Assembly (NCBI RefSeq): GCF_018327685.1
Contig: NZ_BNEL01000001.1
Location: 3,844,001-3,908,000 of the forward strand
Source of the DNA: Streptomyces sp. TS71-3
Lineage (GTDB): Bacteria; Actinomycetota; Actinomycetes; Streptomycetales; Streptomycetaceae
Length of the DNA: 64,000 nucleotides
Direction: 5' to 3'
Part shown: positions 17,227 to 26,199 of the stretch, one piece after another
Position numbering within the stretch: the first letter of the stretch is position 1
Layout: each line of letters begins with the position of its first letter
Notes under the pieces: model-generated
The model's database searches: none
What the model was told of the DNA's origin: nothing
The model's input: the letters and a program-made list of their open reading frames with translations, nothing else
Position numbers and translations under genes: made by a program

Positions 17227-18435
17227 ATGAACGTTCCTGACGTGAGCGTCATTGTCGGGGCATACGAGGCGATGCCGTACCTGATCCGCTGTCTGGAGTC
17301 GGTCGAGGCGCAGACGCTGCCCGCCGACCGCGTCGAGGTCATCGCCGTCGACGACGGTTCCACGGACGGGACGGGCGAGTACCTGGAGAAGTTCGCGGAG
17401 CGCACGGACCTCTCGGTCCGGGTGGTCAGGCAGGAGAACTCGGGCGGCCCCAGCGGCCCCCGCAACGTCGGCCTGGGCCTGGCCCGCGGCCGCTACGTCT
17501 TCCTCCTCGACGCGGACGACTATCTCGGCGACGAGGCGCTGGAGCGGATGGTCGCGATCGCCGACCGGAACGGCACCGACGTGGTGCTCGGCAGGATCGA
17601 GGGGGTCAACCGCGGGGCCCCGAAGTCCATGTTCAGGAACGGCGACGTTCCCCGCACCGACGTCTTCTCGTCGAACATCAAGTACACCCTCAGCGCCCAG
17701 AAGCTCTTCCGGCGCGCGCTGATCGAGCGGCACGGCCTGCGGTTCGACGAGTCGCTGACGACCGGCGAGGACGCGCTGTTCACCATGGACGCCTACCTGC
17801 GCGCCGACGGCGTCTCCATCGTGGCGGACCACGCCTGCTACCACCTGGTGGGCCGCGAGGACGGCAACCACGCGACGAAGCGCGGCAGCCACGTCCCCCG
17901 CTTCGACTCGGCGCGCGCCCTGATGCGCCTGATCGCGGAGCGGGTGCCCGCCGGGCCCCGCCGCGACACGCTCATGATGCGGCCGCTGGTCATCACGCTC
18001 CTGCCGCAGTTCGGCCCCTCCTTCCTGAAGCTCGACGAGGAGACGCGGCGGGAGAAGATGGAGCTGGCCAGGCCCCTGATGGACGCCTACTGGACGGAGG
18101 GCGTCGCCGCCCTGCTCAAGGTCGACCAGCGGCTCAGGCTGCACCTGGTGGCGAAGGGCCGCGCCGATCTGCTCGCGGACGTCCTCACCTTCCTCAAGGG
18201 CAAGAAGTCCCCGGCGGCGGTCCTCGAACGCCGCGGCCGCCGCGCCTACCTGGCCTACCCGCACTTCCGCGACGCGGCCGCGGGCATCCCGGACTCCGTC
18301 TACACGCCGTCCGCGGGGGAGACCGCCGCCATCCCCGGCCTGAGGCGCAGACGGCGAAGGCCCGGCCTGCGCACGGCCCGCCGGGTGGCCCTGCGGGTGT
18401 GGCGGGGGCGGAGGAGGGACCTGACGGCGTCCTGA
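17227..18435 (+). CDS. Family 2 glycosyltransferase (wall glycopolymer type)
   Basis: 402 residues. The GT-A domain opens VSVIVGAYEAMPYLIRCLES and carries the nucleotide-binding DDGS at residues 42-45 and the metal-binding DAD near 95, then a TGEDALF acceptor motif near 179. The C-terminal 180 residues resemble the extra domain of the teichoic-acid glycosyltransferases (TarS/TarP-like), and a basic tail ends the protein. It probably adds a sugar to, or between, polyol phosphate units of the polymer made by the flanking TagF-like enzymes. ATG 17227 is chosen because GGGGGG lies just upstream and the conserved domain begins within seven residues. A terminator separates it from the gene before. 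Confidence 0.87.
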   Translation: MNVPDVSVIVGAYEAMPYLIRCLESVEAQTLPADRVEVIAVDDGSTDGTGEYLEKFAERTDLSVRVVRQENSGGPSGPRNVGLGLARGRYVFLLDADDYLGDEALERMVAIADRNGTDVVLGRIEGVNRGAPKSMFRNGDVPRTDVFSSNIKYTLSAQKLFRRALIERHGLRFDESLTTGEDALFTMDAYLRADGVSIVADHACYHLVGREDGNHATKRGSHVPRFDSARALMRLIAERVPAGPRRDTLMMRPLVITLLPQFGPSFLKLDEETRREKMELARPLMDAYWTEGVAALLKVDQRLRLHLVAKGRADLLADVLTFLKGKKSPAAVLERRGRRAYLAYPHFRDAAAGIPDSVYTPSAGETAAIPGLRRRRRRPGLRTARRVALRVWRGRRRDLTAS

Positions 18436-18601
18436 GGGCGTCCTGAGGGCGCGGGCGCCAGGGGCCGGTCCCGGGTGTGGGGCTGGGTGGGGCTGGGTGC
18501 GGGGACGACGGTCCTGGGCGTCCGTCGCCAGTGCGTGGGTCGGCGCGGCGCGGGGCGCGCGGGTGGGGCGGGGCGACCGGCGTGTCGGCCGGGTCCGCGG
18601 C
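18436..18601. other. Convergent intergenic spacer
   Basis: 166 bp between two genes that face each other. It holds short direct repeats (GGCGTCCTGAGG twice at the left, GTGGGGCTGG twice further on) and G-rich runs but no clear U-tract terminator. Confidence 0.4.
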
Positions 18602-20926
18602 TCAGGGGCGGTGCCGGGCCGGGCGGATGTCCTGTACGCCCGTCTGAGGCTCTTTCGTGCCGGACCCGGACACCTGCTGCCCCGGGATCTCCGCGGGCTC
18701 CTGAGCGGCCATCCGCCCCCGCGCGGGGGCATGCCCGCGTGCCGCCGCGCCCGCCTGGCCCGGCACCGTGGACGCCGAGCGGCGGGTCATGCGCGAGCGG
18801 CGCCCGGCCGCTTCCTCGCACAGGGCCCGCGCCGCCGCGGCGAACCGGACCGCGGACGGCGGCTCCGACGGGCCGAGCAGCCGCAGCTTCAGCTCGGCAC
18901 GCGCGCGGGCCAGCTCGTCCTCCGCCGGGTTCCGGGCGCTCCGCAGTAGGGCGGGCACCTGGCCGGCGTCCGGGCCGAGCACCGTGGCCGCCCGCACCGT
19001 CGGGAACGCCTCCCGGAACTCCTCTTCCGCCAGCCCGCTGGTGTTCGCCACCGCGTACGGCTTCCCGCTCGCCAGGAAGTCGGAGATCACCGAGGACACG
19101 TCGCCGATGAGCAGGTCCGCGTGGTTGAAGCAGGAGTACAGCCCGGGGCGGGCGCCCGTGAGGACCTGGTGCCGTCCGGCGGGCGGTGCGGCCCAGTAGG
19201 CGTCCTCCCACGCCTCGGCGGCCCTCGCGACCGTTGCCGCGCGGCCGGGCTCCGGGGCGCCCTGGAGCAGCATCCGCTCCACGTCGTCCGCCGCGCGCCG
19301 GAAGACCGCGGTGGTCAGCCGGTCGAGCTCCGCGGTGCGCAGGGCCAGCTCCGCCGCGGCACGCCTGCCGTCGTGCCGCGGGTCACCCGTGGGGCCGCGC
19401 CGCCGGTCGCCGCCAGGGTCCGGCTGCCGGTCCCGGCCGGGCCGCCGCTCTCCGGCGCCGTCCGCCCACCGCTCCCCGCCACCCGCTCCATCCGCCGCCG
19501 GCTCGGCGTTCGCCGCGCGGATCATCGCCTGGATGCGCTCGTTCGCCTCGCGCGCCCTCGGATCCACCGAGCCGGTCAGGGGGTGCGGCCGGTACAGCAG
19601 TCGCACGCGCACGTCGGCGAGCAGTGCCCGTACGACGTTCTCCCCGGCCTGGACCACCGACGTGTTGCCCGGGTCGCCGTCCCAGCCCTCCCAGGTGGGC
19701 GCGTACAGCACGGTGAGGCAGCGGTCGGCGCCCCTCCCGGCGCCCCTCCCGGCGCCGTTCTCGACTGCCGCGCCGCGCGCGTCCGTGCCGTCCGCGGGCC
19801 GGACGGCGTCCAGCTGGGGCCGTCCGATCTCGACCACGTCCGCGTCGTCGACGCCGACGTCGGCGAGCGCATAACGCGCGCGTGCCGCCGGGCCCGCCAC
19901 CCACACCTGGTCGTACGCCTTCGCGTACGGGTTGCAGGACGACAGCTTGTCGCTCTCGCCGTGGTTGACGAAGGCGTGCTTCAGCGTGGGGACCCGCAGG
20001 ATCTGCGACGTCTTCCCGGAGTTGGCCGGATGGATCAGCATCTGGAGGGTGGAGCGCTCCAGGCGCATCAGGTGGGCCACCTTGGGGACGCACACGACAG
20101 GGATGTCCGTGGCGGCGATCCTCTGCACCATGGGGCGTTCCCGCAGGACGATCAGGGGGCGGCCGTCGAGCCGGGCCAGCGGCTCCAGCCACATGTTCGC
20201 CTGGTAGGCGGAGGAGGCGCCGCCGGAGAAGTACATGCCGACCGTGGGCCGGTACCGGGCGAGCCAGGCGTCGAACCATGCCAGCACCTCCGCCTCGCCC
20301 GGCGCCCTGCGGCCCGGCAGCAGGTGCAGCAGCAGCTCGCCGAGGCCCGCCGCCGCACACCCGACGGACACCGCGACCCCGGCCGCGGCCGCCACCGGCA
20401 GGCTCGCGGCCACGGCGACCAGCAGTCCTGCCGTCGAGGGCAGCCCGAACAGCAGTACCCGGTGCCCCGGGCGGCGCAGCAGCAGTGCCGGGGGAGCCGG
20501 TCTCAGCCCCAGCGCCGAGGCGTCCACGTTGCGGGTGACGACGGGCAGCGTCCGGCTCCGGCGGACCAGCAGGGCCACGGCGTGGGTCGCGAAGTGCAGC
20601 GCGTAGAAGGACAGCAGACCGTAGACGATCGGCAGGTGACGGGCACCCGGCTCCGCGCCGTCCAGTCGCAGTAGGCCCGTGACCAGGAACAGGTCGCGCA
20701 GCGCCGCCCGGAGCGCGGTGTCCGCGCGGACCCGGGCGAGTGCTGTCCTCACGCCGCGCTGCCAGCGGTACAGTACGGCCTCCATCGCGAGACCCACCAC
20801 CGCCGAGGAGATCAGCAGCGGCACACGGGGGAGCACCGCACCGGCCGCCAGCCCGGCGAAGGACGCCGCCGGCAGCAGGAGGGCGGCGAGCCGGGCGAGG
20901 CGGCGGAGGCGGCCGGTGGGAGGCAT
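18602..20926 (-). CDS. Second TagF-like polymerase, membrane-anchored
   Basis: 774 residues with the same plan as the protein at 14808-17006. About 200 N-terminal residues contain several membrane segments. Then come MYFSGGASSAYQANMWLEPL, LYAPTWEGWDGDPGNTS (near 404) and DVSSVISDFLASGKPYAVAN (near 606). The two proteins share these blocks nearly word for word, so they are paralogues. This copy has a low-complexity Gly/Arg insertion between about 480 and 540 and a disordered C-terminus. The ATG at 20926 is chosen because AGGAG lies 9 nt upstream and the first hydrophobic segment follows; the open frame upstream is not coding. Whether it makes a linkage unit, a primer or a second polymer is unknown. 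Confidence 0.85.
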   Translation of the reverse strand: MPPTGRLRRLARLAALLLPAASFAGLAAGAVLPRVPLLISSAVVGLAMEAVLYRWQRGVRTALARVRADTALRAALRDLFLVTGLLRLDGAEPGARHLPIVYGLLSFYALHFATHAVALLVRRSRTLPVVTRNVDASALGLRPAPPALLLRRPGHRVLLFGLPSTAGLLVAVAASLPVAAAAGVAVSVGCAAAGLGELLLHLLPGRRAPGEAEVLAWFDAWLARYRPTVGMYFSGGASSAYQANMWLEPLARLDGRPLIVLRERPMVQRIAATDIPVVCVPKVAHLMRLERSTLQMLIHPANSGKTSQILRVPTLKHAFVNHGESDKLSSCNPYAKAYDQVWVAGPAARARYALADVGVDDADVVEIGRPQLDAVRPADGTDARGAAVENGAGRGAGRGADRCLTVLYAPTWEGWDGDPGNTSVVQAGENVVRALLADVRVRLLYRPHPLTGSVDPRAREANERIQAMIRAANAEPAADGAGGGERWADGAGERRPGRDRQPDPGGDRRRGPTGDPRHDGRRAAAELALRTAELDRLTTAVFRRAADDVERMLLQGAPEPGRAATVARAAEAWEDAYWAAPPAGRHQVLTGARPGLYSCFNHADLLIGDVSSVISDFLASGKPYAVANTSGLAEEEFREAFPTVRAATVLGPDAGQVPALLRSARNPAEDELARARAELKLRLLGPSEPPSAVRFAAAARALCEEAAGRRSRMTRRSASTVPGQAGAAARGHAPARGRMAAQEPAEIPGQQVSGSGTKEPQTGVQDIRPARHRP

Positions 20927-21299
20927 CGGGGGTGCTCCTGCTCCAAGCGGTACGCGCGCGTGCCGCCCTCCGGTGGTACGGAGGGTGCCGCCCCGGGCGG
21001 GGCCGGCCGCGCTGTCTGCGGTACGTGGTCGTGCTCCACGCTCAACGCACCGGACGGCGGCTTGGTAATGGCCACGGGATGATGGCCACCGCGCTGATGG
21101 ACCGGCGTGGTGGGCCGCAGTGATGGACCGCGCTGATGGACCGCAGTGATGGACCCGCGTGGTGACCAGGGGTTGTGGCAGTCCACCGACTGGACGCCGC
21201 CCGCGCCCCGCACCCCGCCTCACGTAGATTGCTGACGTCTGCACGGACCGGCAGGCGGGCACCACGATCAGGCACGACCATGGGGAGCGCGGTTCAGGG
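20927..21299. other. Divergent promoter region with TGATGGAC repeats
   Basis: 373 bp between divergent genes. Five copies of TGATGGMC occur at 21080-21155, two of them inside longer repeats of GCTGATGGACCG. TAGATT near 21225 may be the -10 of proB. No gene is seen. Confidence 0.55.
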
Positions 21300-22490
21300 G
21301 TGAACGAGGGCGATGGCATCCGCAGGGCCTCGGTGGTCGACGCCCGCCGGGTCGTGGTCAAGGTCGGCTCCTCCTCGCTGACCACCGCCGCGGGCGGCCT
21401 GGACGCCGACCGCGTGGACGCACTCGTGGACGTGCTCGCCGCGTGCCTGCCGGCAGGCGGGCCGGCCCGCGCGGGCGCCGCCGAGGGCCGGGCACGCCGG
21501 GGCCCGGGCGAGCGGGAGATCGTGCTCGTGTCGTCCGGCGCGATCGCCGCGGGACTCGCCCCCTTGGGGCTGCGCCGCCGGCCCACCGACCTGGCCCGCC
21601 AGCAGGCCGCCGCCAGCGTCGGCCAGGGACTGCTGGTGGCCCGCTACACGGCCTCCTTCGCCCGGTACGGCGTCCGCGTCGGCCAGATCCTGCTCACCAG
21701 CGACGACACCAGCCGCCGCGCCCACCACCGCAACGCCGCCCGCACCCTCGACAAACTGCTCGCCATGGGCGCGCTGCCGGTCGTCAACGAGAACGACACC
21801 GTCGCCACCGACGAGATCCGCTTCGGCGACAACGACCGCCTCGCCGCCCTCGTCGCCCATCTCGTGCACGCCGACCTCCTGGTGCTGCTCTCGGACGTCG
21901 ACGGCGTCTACGACGGCGACCCGGGCCTGCCGGGCAGCACCCGGATCGCCGAGGTGCGCGACCCCGCCGACCTGGACGGCGTGCCGATCGCCGGCAGCGG
22001 CCGGGCGGGCGTCGGCACCGGCGGCATGGTCACCAAGGTCGAGGCAGCCCGGATCGCGGCCGCGGCCGGCATCCCCGTCGTCCTCACCTCCGCGAGCCGG
22101 GCCGCCGACGCCCTCGCGGGCCGGGACACCGGCACCTACTTCCGGCCCGCCGAGCGGCGCTCCGCCGACCGGCTGCTCTGGCTCCAGCACGCCTCCACCC
22201 CGCAGGGCGCCCTGATCCTCGACGACGGGGCGGTCCGGGCGGTCGTGGAGGGCCGCAAATCGCTGCTGCCCGCCGGCATCAAGGGCGTCGAGGGCGACTT
22301 CACCGCGGGCGACCCCGTCGAGCTGTGCGACAGCTCGGGACGCGCCGTCGCTCGGGGACTCGTCAGCTTCGACGCCAAGGAGATCCCCCGGCTCATCGGC
22401 CGCTCCACCCGCGACCTGGCCCAGGAGCTCGGGCCCGCCTACGAGCGCGAGGTCGTACACAGGGACGACCTGGTCCTGCTGCACCCGTAG
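21300..22490 (+). CDS. proB: Glutamate 5-kinase
   Basis: Phosphorylates glutamate to gamma-glutamyl phosphate, the first step of proline synthesis. The amino-acid kinase domain (about 14-285) has VVVKVGSSSLTT, IVLVSSGAIAAG, VVNENDTVATDEIRFGDND and GTGGMVTKVEAA. The PUA domain follows (about 300-396) with QGALILDDGAVRAV and SLLPAGI. At 396 residues it is slightly long because about 18 Ala/Gly/Arg-rich residues are inserted near 60-78, before the IVLVSSG strand. GTG start at 21300. proA lies 1.2 kb downstream with one small gene between, the usual streptomycete order. Feedback inhibition by proline is typical of the family. Confidence 0.96.
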   Translation: MNEGDGIRRASVVDARRVVVKVGSSSLTTAAGGLDADRVDALVDVLAACLPAGGPARAGAAEGRARRGPGEREIVLVSSGAIAAGLAPLGLRRRPTDLARQQAAASVGQGLLVARYTASFARYGVRVGQILLTSDDTSRRAHHRNAARTLDKLLAMGALPVVNENDTVATDEIRFGDNDRLAALVAHLVHADLLVLLSDVDGVYDGDPGLPGSTRIAEVRDPADLDGVPIAGSGRAGVGTGGMVTKVEAARIAAAAGIPVVLTSASRAADALAGRDTGTYFRPAERRSADRLLWLQHASTPQGALILDDGAVRAVVEGRKSLLPAGIKGVEGDFTAGDPVELCDSSGRAVARGLVSFDAKEIPRLIGRSTRDLAQELGPAYEREVVHRDDLVLLHP

Positions 22491-22959
22491 CCGGCGGCCG
22501 GTGAGCGGTGAGTGGTGGGCGGTGGGCGGTGGGCGGTAGCCCGGGGCCCGGGGCCGTAGCCCCGGCCGGCAGCGCGTAGCCCCTGGCCGGCGGCTCGTAA
22601 GCGCTGCCCCGCGTGCGCGGGCGCGCAACGGACCGTGCCGTGGTAGCGGCGAGGCCGGCTCCGTAGCGGTAGCGCGTGCGTGCACGGGCGCGCGGCCCGC
22701 GCCGCGGCGCAAGGCTCTCCCCGCACGGCCCCCGAGCCGTCGTCCGAGGAGCGCGGGAGTCCCGGCCGCCCGCGGCGCGGAATCCGGAGGTCCGCCGCGT
22801 CCCGCCGGCCAGGACGGACGGGCCACCCTGCCGGTGTGTACGTTCCGCAAAAGCGCCCCGCGGCACCGCTCGGCCTGCTCAACTTTGAGCAGTGAATTCC
22901 GCTCGACCTCCCCGAACGCCCTCGGCGGCCCGGGAGGTACCCCCAGCAAAGGAGACCCC
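22491..22959. other. Intergenic proB-small gene with simple repeats
   Basis: 469 bp. 22500-22545 is a run of GTGGGCGGTGGGCGG-type direct repeats, followed by GTAGCCCCGGCC-type repeats to about 22600. An 18-bp palindrome lies at 22875-22892. A piece of the dispersed repeat (GGGAGGTACCCCCAGC) is at 22933-22948, next to the ribosome-binding site of the following gene. Confidence 0.5.
22875..22892. promoter_or_regulatory. Perfect 8-8 palindrome, operator-like
   Basis: CTGCTCAA-CT-TTGAGCAG is an 8-bp perfect inverted repeat with a 2-bp spacer, 68 bp upstream of the GTG at 22960. It is in an AT-richer patch than its surroundings. It looks like a dimer-binding operator; the regulator is unknown. 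Confidence 0.45.
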
Positions 22960-23430
22960 GTGAGACGAGCACCCGCAGAGGCGGCGTCCCGCGGCGGCGG
23001 TGCCCCCCGCGCCTTGACCGCGGTGGGCCATGGGCGGCCCCTGGTGAGCGTCGCGGCCGAGGAGCCGCTGCACGACGCCACCGATCAGGCGCCCCGCTTG
23101 TGGCACATCACCCTCAGTGTCTCCGGCTCGGAGGCCCCTCTCAAGGACGTCAGGCAGGGCCTTGAGCAGCTCGCCCAGGACCACCCCTTCCTGCTGACCA
23201 GCCGGTATGCCAACGATCACGCGGAGATCCGCTACTGGGAAGAGGCCCGCGACCTGCACGACGCCGCGGCGGTGGCGCTGCGGCTGTGGGGCGAGCACCG
23301 GCAGACCGCGAAGCTTCCGCCCTGGGAGATCGTCGGCCTGGAGGTCATCGACCGGGAGACCTACCACCAGCGCCTGGCCGCCGGCCACGGCCCCCTGCCC
23401 GCTACACCGGTCGGCGTGCACCCTTTCTGA
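22960..23430 (+). CDS. Small conserved actinobacterial protein of unknown function
   Basis: 156 residues. The core, from about residue 50 ([20 protein letters not shown]) to 140, is a compact alpha/beta domain that includes [34 protein letters not shown] and [14 protein letters not shown]. The N-terminal 45 residues are poorly ordered. The GTG start has AAAGGAG 6 nt before it. I do not recognise a biochemical family. Its fixed place between proB and proA in streptomycetes suggests a constant role there, but nothing in the sequence links it to proline synthesis. Confidence 0.75.
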   Translation: MRRAPAEAASRGGGAPRALTAVGHGRPLVSVAAEEPLHDATDQAPRLWHITLSVSGSEAPLKDVRQGLEQLAQDHPFLLTSRYANDHAEIRYWEEARDLHDAAAVALRLWGEHRQTAKLPPWEIVGLEVIDRETYHQRLAAGHGPLPATPVGVHPF

Positions 23431-23704
23431 GCCCGTGCCTTCCGGCGGTCCTGAACCTGTGCGTCCCGGTGGCTTCGCCCGCGCCCTTCAGGCCGCCCAC
23501 CCCGCCCCGGGCGCAGGCCCGGCCGTGGGCGCCGCCCGTTCCCGTGCACGCCCTGACCGCCGCTCCCGCGACCTCCGATGCCCGTGCGCGCCCGCTCCGG
23601 CGCCACGCGCCCGTGCGCCCCCGTCTGCCGCCGTGCCCCGGCCGGCCGTCTCGGGGTGTGGAACACCGCGTGGAACGCCACCCGGGTCGCATTACGCTGC
23701 CAGC

Positions 23705-25009
23705 ATGACGTCGCTCTCCGAGAACTTCACGGGCTCGCCGTACGACTCGATGTCCCCGGTCGCGCAGGCCGCCTACCGGTCACGCGCCGCCGCGGCCGAC
23801 CTCGCGCCGCTGCCGCGGGCCACCAAGGACGACGTACTGCTGGCCATCGCGGACGCCCTGGAGGTCCGTACCAGCGAGATCGTCGAGGCCAACCAGCTCG
23901 ACGTGGCCGCCGCCCGCAAGGCCGGCACCGGTGACGCGCTCGTGGACCGCCTCACGCTGACCCCGAAGCGGGTCCGCGCCATGGCCTCGGACGTGCGCGA
24001 CGTCGCGGCCCTGCCCGACCCGGTCGGCGAGGTGGTCCGCGGCTCCACCCTGCCGAACGGCATCGACCTCCGCCAGGTCCGCGTCCCGCTCGGCGTGGTC
24101 GGCATCATCTACGAGGCCCGGCCCAACGTCACGGTCGACGCCGCGGCCCTCTGCCTCAAGTCCGGAAACGCCGTCCTGCTGCGCGGCTCCTCCTCCGCCT
24201 ACCAGTCGAACACCGCCCTGGTGCGGGTGCTGCGCGACGCGGTCGGCGGCGCCGGGCTGCCCGCCGACGCCGTCCAGCTCGTGCCCGGGGAGAGCCGCGA
24301 GTCCGTACGGGAGCTGATGCGCGCCCGGGGCCTCGTCGACGTCCTCATCCCCCGCGGCGGCGCCTCCCTGATCCGGGCGGTCGTCGAGGAGTCCAGCGTC
24401 CCCGTCATCGAGACCGGCACGGGCAACTGCCACGTCTACGTCGACGCCCAGGCGGACCTGGACATGGCGGTCGACATCCTGATCAACTCCAAGGCCCAGC
24501 GCCCCAGCGTCTGCAACGCCGCGGAGACCCTCCTCGTGCACCAGGACATCGCGGCCGCCTTCCTGCCGCGCGCCCTGGACGCCCTCGCCGAGGCAGGCGT
24601 GACGGTGCACGCGGACGCGCGCGTGCTCGCCTATGCCGAGGGCTCCAAGGCCACGGTCGTGCCGGCCACCACGGACGACTGGGAGACCGAGTACCTCTCC
24701 TACGACATCGCGGCCGGCGTCGTCGACTCCCTGGACCGGGCCGTGGAGCACATCAGGCTGTGGTCGTCCGGGCACACGGAGGCCATCGTCACCACCTCAC
24801 AGCAGGCCGCCCGCCGCTTCACACAGCTCGTCGACGCCACCACCGTCGCCGTGAACGCCTCGACGCGGTTCACGGACGGCGGCCAGTTCGGCTTCGGCGC
24901 CGAGATCGGCATCTCCACCCAGAAGCTGCACGCCCGCGGTCCCATGGGCCTCCCCGAGCTCACCAGCACCAAGTACATCGTCACCGGCGACGGCCACACA
25001 CGCCCCTGA
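23705..25009 (+). CDS. proA: Gamma-glutamyl phosphate reductase
   Basis: 434 residues, an aldehyde-dehydrogenase-superfamily enzyme that reduces gamma-glutamyl phosphate to glutamate semialdehyde with NADPH, the second step of proline synthesis. It shows [20 protein letters not shown], the catalytic Cys270 in [26 protein letters not shown] and the end motif [23 protein letters not shown] 23705 is chosen: no Shine-Dalgarno precedes it, but TACGCT lies at 23693-23698, six nt upstream, which suggests leaderless transcription. A hairpin terminator follows at 25024-25060. Confidence 0.96.
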   Translation: MTSLSENFTGSPYDSMSPVAQAAYRSRAAAADLAPLPRATKDDVLLAIADALEVRTSEIVEANQLDVAAARKAGTGDALVDRLTLTPKRVRAMASDVRDVAALPDPVGEVVRGSTLPNGIDLRQVRVPLGVVGIIYEARPNVTVDAAALCLKSGNAVLLRGSSSAYQSNTALVRVLRDAVGGAGLPADAVQLVPGESRESVRELMRARGLVDVLIPRGGASLIRAVVEESSVPVIETGTGNCHVYVDAQADLDMAVDILINSKAQRPSVCNAAETLLVHQDIAAAFLPRALDALAEAGVTVHADARVLAYAEGSKATVVPATTDDWETEYLSYDIAAGVVDSLDRAVEHIRLWSSGHTEAIVTTSQQAARRFTQLVDATTVAVNASTRFTDGGQFGFGAEIGISTQKLHARGPMGLPELTSTKYIVTGDGHTRP

Positions 25010-25023
25010 CCTCGGCTGACACG

Positions 25024-25060
25024 GCTGCCCCCGGATCCGGGCCCGGAGACCGGGGGCGGC
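25024..25060 (+). terminator. Hairpin terminator after proA
   Basis: Arms GCTGCCCCCGG near 25025-25035 and CCGGGGGCGGC at 25050-25060 pair over 11 bp with one G-U, beginning about 15 nt after the proA stop. Confidence 0.65.
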
Positions 25061-25156
25061 TCCGGGGCTGCGGCGCGCCGTCTCGCGCCGTCTCACGAGC
25101 CGGGAGAATTTCCTTACCGTCTGCCCAAATTGAACCCCCAGGTCTAGGCTGGTCAT

Positions 25157-25837
25157 GTGCCGGAGGATGTGGGGGGCGCGCCGTTCTCGGACGGCAAGGA
25201 GCCCGACGAGAACCACAACCACGGAGGCGCGGACGACGAGTTCGCCTCCGTGGTCTTCGACGAGGAGTTCGTGAGGTCGGCGCCCGTCCACGAGGCCACG
25301 GCCGTGGAGCGCCTGCTGGAGGCCGCCGAGGCACGCGCGGAGGCGGCCGAGGCGGAGGCCCGCCGCGCCCGCACCCGCCGCTCGCGCTCCGAGGACGACC
25401 TCTACGGGGACGGCTTCCACCCGGACGGCGGCGGCCGGTACGGCCGCGAGCTGGACGACGACCTCTACGACCCCGACCTCCTGGAGGACGGCTACGGCCG
25501 CCGCCTGCGCTACGGCTCCTCCGCCCGCTGGTACCGCCCGGTGGCCTGGGTACTCGCCGTGGTGATGGGGGTCGGCATGGTCGCCCTGGCCTTCACGGCC
25601 GTCTACCGCGGTGCGTCCTCCGGCCGCCAGGACCGGGTGCCGCCGCCCACCTCGACGGAGATCGGGAAGACGCCGGGCGGCGGCCAGAGCGGTACCCAGG
25701 GCACCTCCGAGGACGACGACCCGGATCACTCCTCCGGCGGCAGCCCGAGTGGCCGTACCCGCGCATCCGCGGAGCACGGCCAGAGCGCGCCCGAGCACAG
25801 CCGGCCCGCTGCCTCCGCCGCGTCCCACGGCCCCTAG
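25157..25837 (+). CDS. Single-pass membrane protein with SVVFDE motif, first of a pair
   Basis: 226 residues. An acidic cytoplasmic N-terminus carries FASVVFDEEFVRSAPVHEATAVER (about residues 30-53), then an Ala/Glu/Arg helix likely to be a coiled coil (50-75), one membrane helix (about 132-152) and a disordered Ser/Gly-rich outer tail. The next gene has the same SVVFDExFV block followed by one membrane helix, so the two are a related pair. No enzymatic domain is seen. GTG start with TAGGCT at 25145-25150, six nt upstream, so probably leaderless. The stop codon overlaps the left end of a MITE-like inverted repeat, so the natural C-terminus may have been altered. In S. coelicolor the corresponding locus lies among genes studied for sporulation-wall synthesis (recalled, not verified). 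Confidence 0.78.
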   Translation: MPEDVGGAPFSDGKEPDENHNHGGADDEFASVVFDEEFVRSAPVHEATAVERLLEAAEARAEAAEAEARRARTRRSRSEDDLYGDGFHPDGGGRYGRELDDDLYDPDLLEDGYGRRLRYGSSARWYRPVAWVLAVVMGVGMVALAFTAVYRGASSGRQDRVPPPTSTEIGKTPGGGQSGTQGTSEDDDPDHSSGGSPSGRTRASAEHGQSAPEHSRPAASAASHGP

Positions 25838-25989
25838 GCCGTGTCCGGCGGATCTTCGTGGATCAGCCTGCGGCGTCTGGTGCTGGGGGCACTCCCCCAC
25901 TGCCCTGAACGGGCGTGGGAGGTACCCCCACCCGCGCCTTTCAGGCTGTGGGGGAGTCGCGGGCCCACGAAGATCCGCCGGACACGGCC
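25837..25989. mobile_element. MITE-like element with perfect 25-bp inverted ends
   Basis: Left end 25837-25861 starts GGCCGTGTCCGGCGGATC. Right end 25965-25989 is its exact reverse complement over 25 bp. The 103 bp between carry the dispersed CTCCCCCACTGCC...GGGAGGTACCCCC module and no coding sequence. The left end begins in the stop codon of the upstream gene. Termini with GTCCGGCGGATC resemble ends of small actinobacterial insertion sequences, so a non-autonomous transposable element is likely. No obvious target duplication is seen. It could also act as a large bidirectional terminator hairpin. Confidence 0.65.
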
Positions 25990-26199
25990 CAGGGCCTGTC
26001 GTCAAACTCCCGTCTGGCGCACGCAGGGCGCGCACGCCCGCCGGAGCCCCGCACGCCGCTGCCGGCGCCCGAGCCGCAGTACAGGCCGTCAGGCGGCGCC
26101 GCGGCGCGCGCAGTCGGCCGCCGGGCGGGGGTGGAAGCTGTTCGAAGTTGTCGTGCAGCAGTGCGTTTACCTGAGAGCCCCGCGACCTACCCTGAGAGT
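25990..26199. other. Promoter region of second membrane-protein gene
   Basis: 210 bp. GC-rich, without a gene. TACCCT at 26188-26193 lies six nt before ATG 26200 and is a good -10 for a leaderless transcript. A GGGCCTGTCGTC motif at its left edge resembles another transposon end but no partner was found. Confidence 0.45.
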
